A stretch of 64,000 nucleotides of DNA from CBDBUR01 sp965212075 (GTDB lineage Bacteria > Pseudomonadota > Alphaproteobacteria > JAPOUT01 > G958296285). Of this stretch, positions 60,900 to 64,000 are shown one piece after another. Location: NCBI GenBank assembly GCA_965212075.1, contig OZ243043.1:1116001-1180000 (forward strand). The letters are read 5' to 3'. The first letter of the stretch is position 1; every line of letters begins with the position of its first letter. The notes below the pieces were generated by a model, which saw only the letters and a program-made list of their open reading frames with translations, was not told the DNA's origin and searched no databases. The translations under genes and the position numbers were made by a program.

Positions 60900-62303
60900 A
60901 TGTCGCGATTGTGGTCTGTGATACGCGCATCATGGCGAGCTGAAAGCCAGCGCAAAAATATAAAGCGCACACGCCAAGAGCAGGAGTTTCTTCCTGCCGC
61001 GCTCGAAATTGTTGAGACGCCCGCTTTGCCGATGGCACGCCTTGTTTTGCTGTCTATTTGTTTTGCAGTTTGCCTCGCGATTGTCTGGGCGTTTGTCGGT
61101 CGGCTGGATATTCATTCGGTGATGCAAGGGCGCATCGTGCCGACGGGGCAGATCAAAATGATTGAGCCTTTTGGCTATTCTATAGTGCGCAAAATTCATG
61201 TCAAAGCAGGGGATGTGGTGAAAAAAGGGGATCTACTCGTTGAATTGAATCCCACTGAACAAGAAGCCGATTTGGAACGCATGATCAGCGAGTATAAAAC
61301 AGCACATATGATCGTTGAGCGATTTAAGGCGATGGCAGAGTTTGGAGAAAAAGGTGAATTCAGTAAATCATTGATAGAGTTTCCGGTCACGGCGGACATA
61401 GATCTCGATATGCACAATATGCATCAAGATCATTTGCGCAGTGTGCTGGAGGCACATCAGGCACGGCTGGCTTCGGTTGATGCAGAAATAGCACAGCTTG
61501 AGATAGAAAGCATTCGGCTGCATAAAACGGTCAAAACGCGGCAGAAGATTATTCATACATTTAAAATTGAGCTTGCTGGGAAAAAAGAATTGAACAAAAA
61601 ACAATTTGCCTCAAATCAAGAAGTTTTACTCGCCGAACGAGCTTTATTGACGGAGCAAGCAGTTCTTGTGGATGAGCAGGGTCAAATCACGAGCATACAG
61701 GCTGGGATAGAAAAACTTCGCCGCCAGCGTGAGGAGGAAGCGGCGATTTTTATGGAGAAGGCGCTGACAGGGCTCACAGAGGCTGAGCGCAATCTGGCAT
61801 CGCTGAAGCAGGAATTGGTTAAGGCGCGCGAGCGCGAAGAGCGTTTGCGTTTGACTGCGCCAGTTGCGGGCACGGTGCGGCGATTAAAAGTGCATACGCA
61901 GGGCGATGTCGTTGCGCCTGGGGAATTGTTGATGGTGATTGTACCCAAAGATGTCGGACTTGAGGTGGAAGCCATGCTAGACAACAAAGACAAAGGTTTT
62001 GTTGTCAAAGATCAAGACGCGCGCATCAAAATTGATGCATTTCCGTTCACGCGGTATGGAGTTCTGGAAGGCAAGATTGAAGATGTCTCCAACGATTCTG
62101 TTGCGCAGGGAGATCAGGGTGCATTGATGTTTCCGATTCGCGTGTCGTTGTCGCAGGAACATATGGTTGTGGCAGGCGAGAAGCGGGAGTTGACATCGGG
62201 CATGACGGTGACGGTAGAAGTGCGCACGGGCGAGCGCCGCGTGATAGAATATTTTCTAGATCCGCTGCTGCGCTATAAGGACGAAGCCGCACGCGAGCGA
62301 TAA
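60900..62303 (+). CDS. HlyD-type periplasmic adaptor of type I secretion
   Basis: The product is 467 residues with one membrane segment at about residues 45-65, then GRIVPTGQIKMIEPFGYSIVRKIHVKAGD, the HlyD-family lipoyl half-motif, a long coiled-coil hairpin at about residues 110-320, and the second half-motif LTAPVAGTVRRLKVHTQGDVVAPGE. It bridges the ABC transporter and a TolC-like channel, which is not encoded here. It lies three bases after the transporter gene. Confidence 0.93.
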   Translation: MSRLWSVIRASWRAESQRKNIKRTRQEQEFLPAALEIVETPALPMARLVLLSICFAVCLAIVWAFVGRLDIHSVMQGRIVPTGQIKMIEPFGYSIVRKIHVKAGDVVKKGDLLVELNPTEQEADLERMISEYKTAHMIVERFKAMAEFGEKGEFSKSLIEFPVTADIDLDMHNMHQDHLRSVLEAHQARLASVDAEIAQLEIESIRLHKTVKTRQKIIHTFKIELAGKKELNKKQFASNQEVLLAERALLTEQAVLVDEQGQITSIQAGIEKLRRQREEEAAIFMEKALTGLTEAERNLASLKQELVKAREREERLRLTAPVAGTVRRLKVHTQGDVVAPGELLMVIVPKDVGLEVEAMLDNKDKGFVVKDQDARIKIDAFPFTRYGVLEGKIEDVSNDSVAQGDQGALMFPIRVSLSQEHMVVAGEKRELTSGMTVTVEVRTGERRVIEYFLDPLLRYKDEAARER

Positions 62304-62316
62304 TTCATTATCACGC

Positions 62317-63360
62317 TTACAGATTTTCGTTCTTTTTGAGAGGCCTAACATAATTCATGCCGACCAAGCGAAAGCCCACGCGCTGCAAATTTTCGCCTAT
62401 GGAGGGAATTCGTTCGCCCGCGAACATAAAGAGGAGTATTTTACTTGCACCCTTGGCCTGGCTCCATTGGCTCATGGCCCTGACCATTTCGATTTCGGCG
62501 GTGCCGCTTGCCTCTTCGGGCAGCGTGTAAAAGTGTTCGGCGTGGCAGACGATGTAATGAGGCGCCCCCAATGTTGGCACACAGGCTATGCCTGCGAAGC
62601 CCACAGGTTTTCCATCGCGCTGTGCGAGAAGGAAGGCGCGCTGGGGATCGATTTTGAGCAATTTCTCCGACTGTTTGATGACATTGTCAATGATGGTTTG
62701 TTGATTTATAGAGGCATTCTCTTTATGCACTTGATGAAAATGCACCTGCTGGAAAATCGGGCGCAGAAAGCCAAGTTCTGTCTGTCCTTGAATGATTTGC
62801 ACCTTCACGCTGGGATCGGAAGAGGTTTGCGGCATAGCCTTAAGCGGCAGCGTAGTGGAATAATTTGCGCCATAAGCATAGAAGTTCATTTTTTTGAACA
62901 TTTTATGGCTTCTCGGCACTTTGATTCCTGAAGTTGCATGGATATGGATTTCGGCAAGATTTCTATTCATGCACCACTGGGCCATGCCTTTCATAAGGGC
63001 AGCAGCGGCAGCGCTGTATCTTTCTTGGGGGCGGACATAATAAACGAGGGTGAAACCAGACTTATAGGGAAGGCCAGGCAGAGGCGGGGCGGCAGCAATC
63101 GACGCAATTCCGCAAGGTGCATCTTTGTGATAGGCAACTATATGGGCAATTTCTGTGTTCTTGCTGCGGAGCACCCTCCACAAGAGCTTGATAACATGGC
63201 GTCGATCATAAAAGTCGTTCTTCTCAACGATCGCTTCGCGTACGGCGAGTTCGCAAATATCCATATAACCCTCGACTCTTTTTTCTGGGCTTTGGTCGTC
63301 GAGAAGATATAGGGAGATTTTTCTGTCTTCCAGAGCGCTGACGGGTGGATGTGTGGACAT
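62317..63360 (-). CDS. protein with two GNAT-like acetyltransferase halves
   Basis: The product is 347 residues. Both halves have a GNAT-like pattern: first IAHIVAYHKDAPCGIASIAAAP...YVRPQERYSAAAAALMKGMAQW, then AFLLAQRDGKPVGFAGIACVP...EEASGTAEIEMVRAMSQW. Acetyl-CoA-binding glycines are only partly conserved, so activity is uncertain. The gene converges on the secretion genes, 13 bases apart. Acylation of a secreted protein, as in RTX toxins, is possible but unproven, since HlyC-type activators have a different sequence. Confidence 0.55.
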   Translation of the reverse strand: MSTHPPVSALEDRKISLYLLDDQSPEKRVEGYMDICELAVREAIVEKNDFYDRRHVIKLLWRVLRSKNTEIAHIVAYHKDAPCGIASIAAAPPLPGLPYKSGFTLVYYVRPQERYSAAAAALMKGMAQWCMNRNLAEIHIHATSGIKVPRSHKMFKKMNFYAYGANYSTTLPLKAMPQTSSDPSVKVQIIQGQTELGFLRPIFQQVHFHQVHKENASINQQTIIDNVIKQSEKLLKIDPQRAFLLAQRDGKPVGFAGIACVPTLGAPHYIVCHAEHFYTLPEEASGTAEIEMVRAMSQWSQAKGASKILLFMFAGERIPSIGENLQRVGFRLVGMNYVRPLKKNENL

Positions 63361-63378
63361 GTTTTTTTGGGTTTCTTT

Positions 63379-63573
63379 TTAAAATTTGAGAGAGAGCGAG
63401 AAGTTGAGGCGGCTTTCGGAAACAGGAGCAAGAGAGACCGGCGCAGCACCTTCAAGGCGGATCCGGCCCCAGAGGCCGAAGGCGTGATTGACAGCAAGTT
63501 TCATCTGTAAGCGGCCTCGGGTGCAGGCGGCCAGAGTAAGATACATAATAGAAAAACAAAGAATCCGGATCAT
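63379..63573 (-). CDS. 64-residue lipoprotein-like protein with barrel-type C-terminus
   Basis: ATG 63573 is preceded by AAGGAG at six bases, a strong start. The product begins MIRILCFSIMYLTLAAC, a possible lipoprotein signal with lipobox LAAC. The rest (LAVNHAFGLWGRIRLEG, ending NFSLSLKF) resembles the C-terminal strands of the neighbouring outer-membrane protein, including a terminal Phe. It may be a genuine small envelope protein or a truncated copy of that barrel. Confidence 0.5.
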   Translation of the reverse strand: MIRILCFSIMYLTLAACTRGRLQMKLAVNHAFGLWGRIRLEGAAPVSLAPVSESRLNFSLSLKF

Positions 63574-63639
63574 ATCGTTCTCCTTCTTCCCCTCTTTTTT
63601 TATAGTAATCACAGGCTTGATCGTCATAACATTCAACAT

Positions 63640-64000
63640 TTAGAAGTTAGATGTGAGCTTAAAGCTGGCGATGGTCTCGGGTTTTGGCTTGAGCGATAGA
63701 TTGAGCGATAGATTGTCAGGCCCGGCAATATCAATCTCGCCCCTCACGCCGAAAGCCCGCGTGAGCGAGAAAGACGCTTTCATCTTGCCCAGCCTGTAGT
63801 TCATTTTCGCAGTGATCTGATGAGTGTGGCCTTCCGCCTTGCGCACGAGAGAGCCTGAAGCGCGCGTCATCTGGCCAAAGACAGACTGAACATGAAACCC
63901 GATATCAGCCTGTTTGCTCAAAGACCATTGATGGCCCAGCCGCGCGATGATCGCGTAAGTGTCGCCGAAAGTGAAATCACCGGTGCCGTAAGAGCCAAAG
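63640..64000 (-). CDS. outer-membrane beta-barrel protein, C-terminal part (cut by window edge)
   Basis: The frame stays open to the right window edge, so at least 119 C-terminal residues are present and the start lies outside. Alternating polar/hydrophobic strands (ITAKMNYRLGKMKASFSLTRAFGVRGEIDI) and a terminal Phe (ASFKLTSNF) match the BAM-recognised signal of outer-membrane barrels. A 12-bp duplication at 63691-63714 encodes LSLN-LSLK. It lies in the region of the type I secretion genes; a link is not proven. Confidence 0.65.
   Translation of the reverse strand, partial: FGSYGTGDFTFGDTYAIIARLGHQWSLSKQADIGFHVQSVFGQMTRASGSLVRKAEGHTHQITAKMNYRLGKMKASFSLTRAFGVRGEIDIAGPDNLSLNLSLKPKPETIASFKLTSNF
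63691..63714 (-). repeat. 12-bp in-frame duplication in the barrel gene
   Basis: gagcgatagatt occurs twice in tandem within a beta-strand segment. Confidence 0.85.

Noticed and set aside
1..64000. Insertion sequences or prophage genes
   Set aside because: No transposase, integrase or phage structural gene was recognised in the window.

Overview
The window looks like chromosomal DNA of an alphaproteobacterium. The markers are a GcrA cell-cycle regulator, a UPF0262 gene, the gene order murA-hisD-UPF0262-infA, a class I lysyl-tRNA synthetase, a bimodular dCTP deaminase next to metZ, and a phoR-pstSCAB-phoU-phoB block. Most genes are moderately GC-rich. Four stretches are AT-rich and look acquired: about 1-430, 30575-31730, 46440-47190 and 56330-58700. 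I cannot place the organism below class level from the sequence.

Layout. 1-1690: a cut-off DUF2235 hydrolase, a small secreted protein and an SDR. 1744-9173: the complete phosphate-sensing and uptake locus. 9180-17522: gcrA, a lone ABC-2 permease, argD-argF and an RND efflux pair. 17535-21623: trkH, metZ and a dCTP deaminase. 21627-30475: two divergent arms. The leftward arm holds a parvulin-type PPIase, a HupE/UreJ-like membrane protein, a small membrane protein and a radical SAM enzyme. The rightward arm holds a DUF1330-like protein and two tandem DUF3604 proteins. 30500-31658: tRNA-Gly(CCC), a pentapeptide-repeat protein and a 48-residue basic protein. 31767-39576: DUF427, an aldehyde dehydrogenase, an acetolactate-synthase-like enzyme, a glycosyltransferase and a DinG-like helicase. 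39662-43733: class I LysRS, pyrD, an HSL-type esterase and a VOC protein. 44154-49724: a YdjM-like protein, a quinone oxidoreductase, an 11-copy 14-bp repeat with an orphan gene behind it, a dienoyl-CoA-reductase-like SDR, and a TIGR02186/TauE pair. 49749-55989: a Sel1-repeat protein, an SDR, murA, hisD, UPF0262 and infA. 56114-58556: tRNA-Phe, tRNA-Lys, an OLD-type ATPase/TOPRIM nuclease and remnants of a restriction enzyme. 58719-64000: a type I secretion transporter and adaptor, a double-GNAT protein, a tiny lipoprotein-like gene and the end of an outer-membrane barrel.

How the genes work together. PstS captures phosphate, PstCAB imports it, PhoU couples the transporter to the kinase PhoR, and PhoR controls PhoB; a Pho-box-like site lies before pstS. 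The two DUF3604 proteins appear to be anchored on the outer side of the membrane. Their divergent partners (PPIase, HupE-like permease) suggest an envelope system of unknown purpose, which is my best candidate for an undescribed system here. The type I secretion genes have no recognisable substrate inside the window.

Two patterns run through the whole window. Short tandem duplications with periods of about 10-15 bp are frequent; inside genes they are always multiples of three. Several genes without a Shine-Dalgarno sequence have a -10-like hexamer ending 6-8 nt before the ATG, as expected for leaderless mRNAs. MurA has Asp where most homologues have the fosfomycin-sensitive Cys. All calls were made by reading the sequence; no database search was run.
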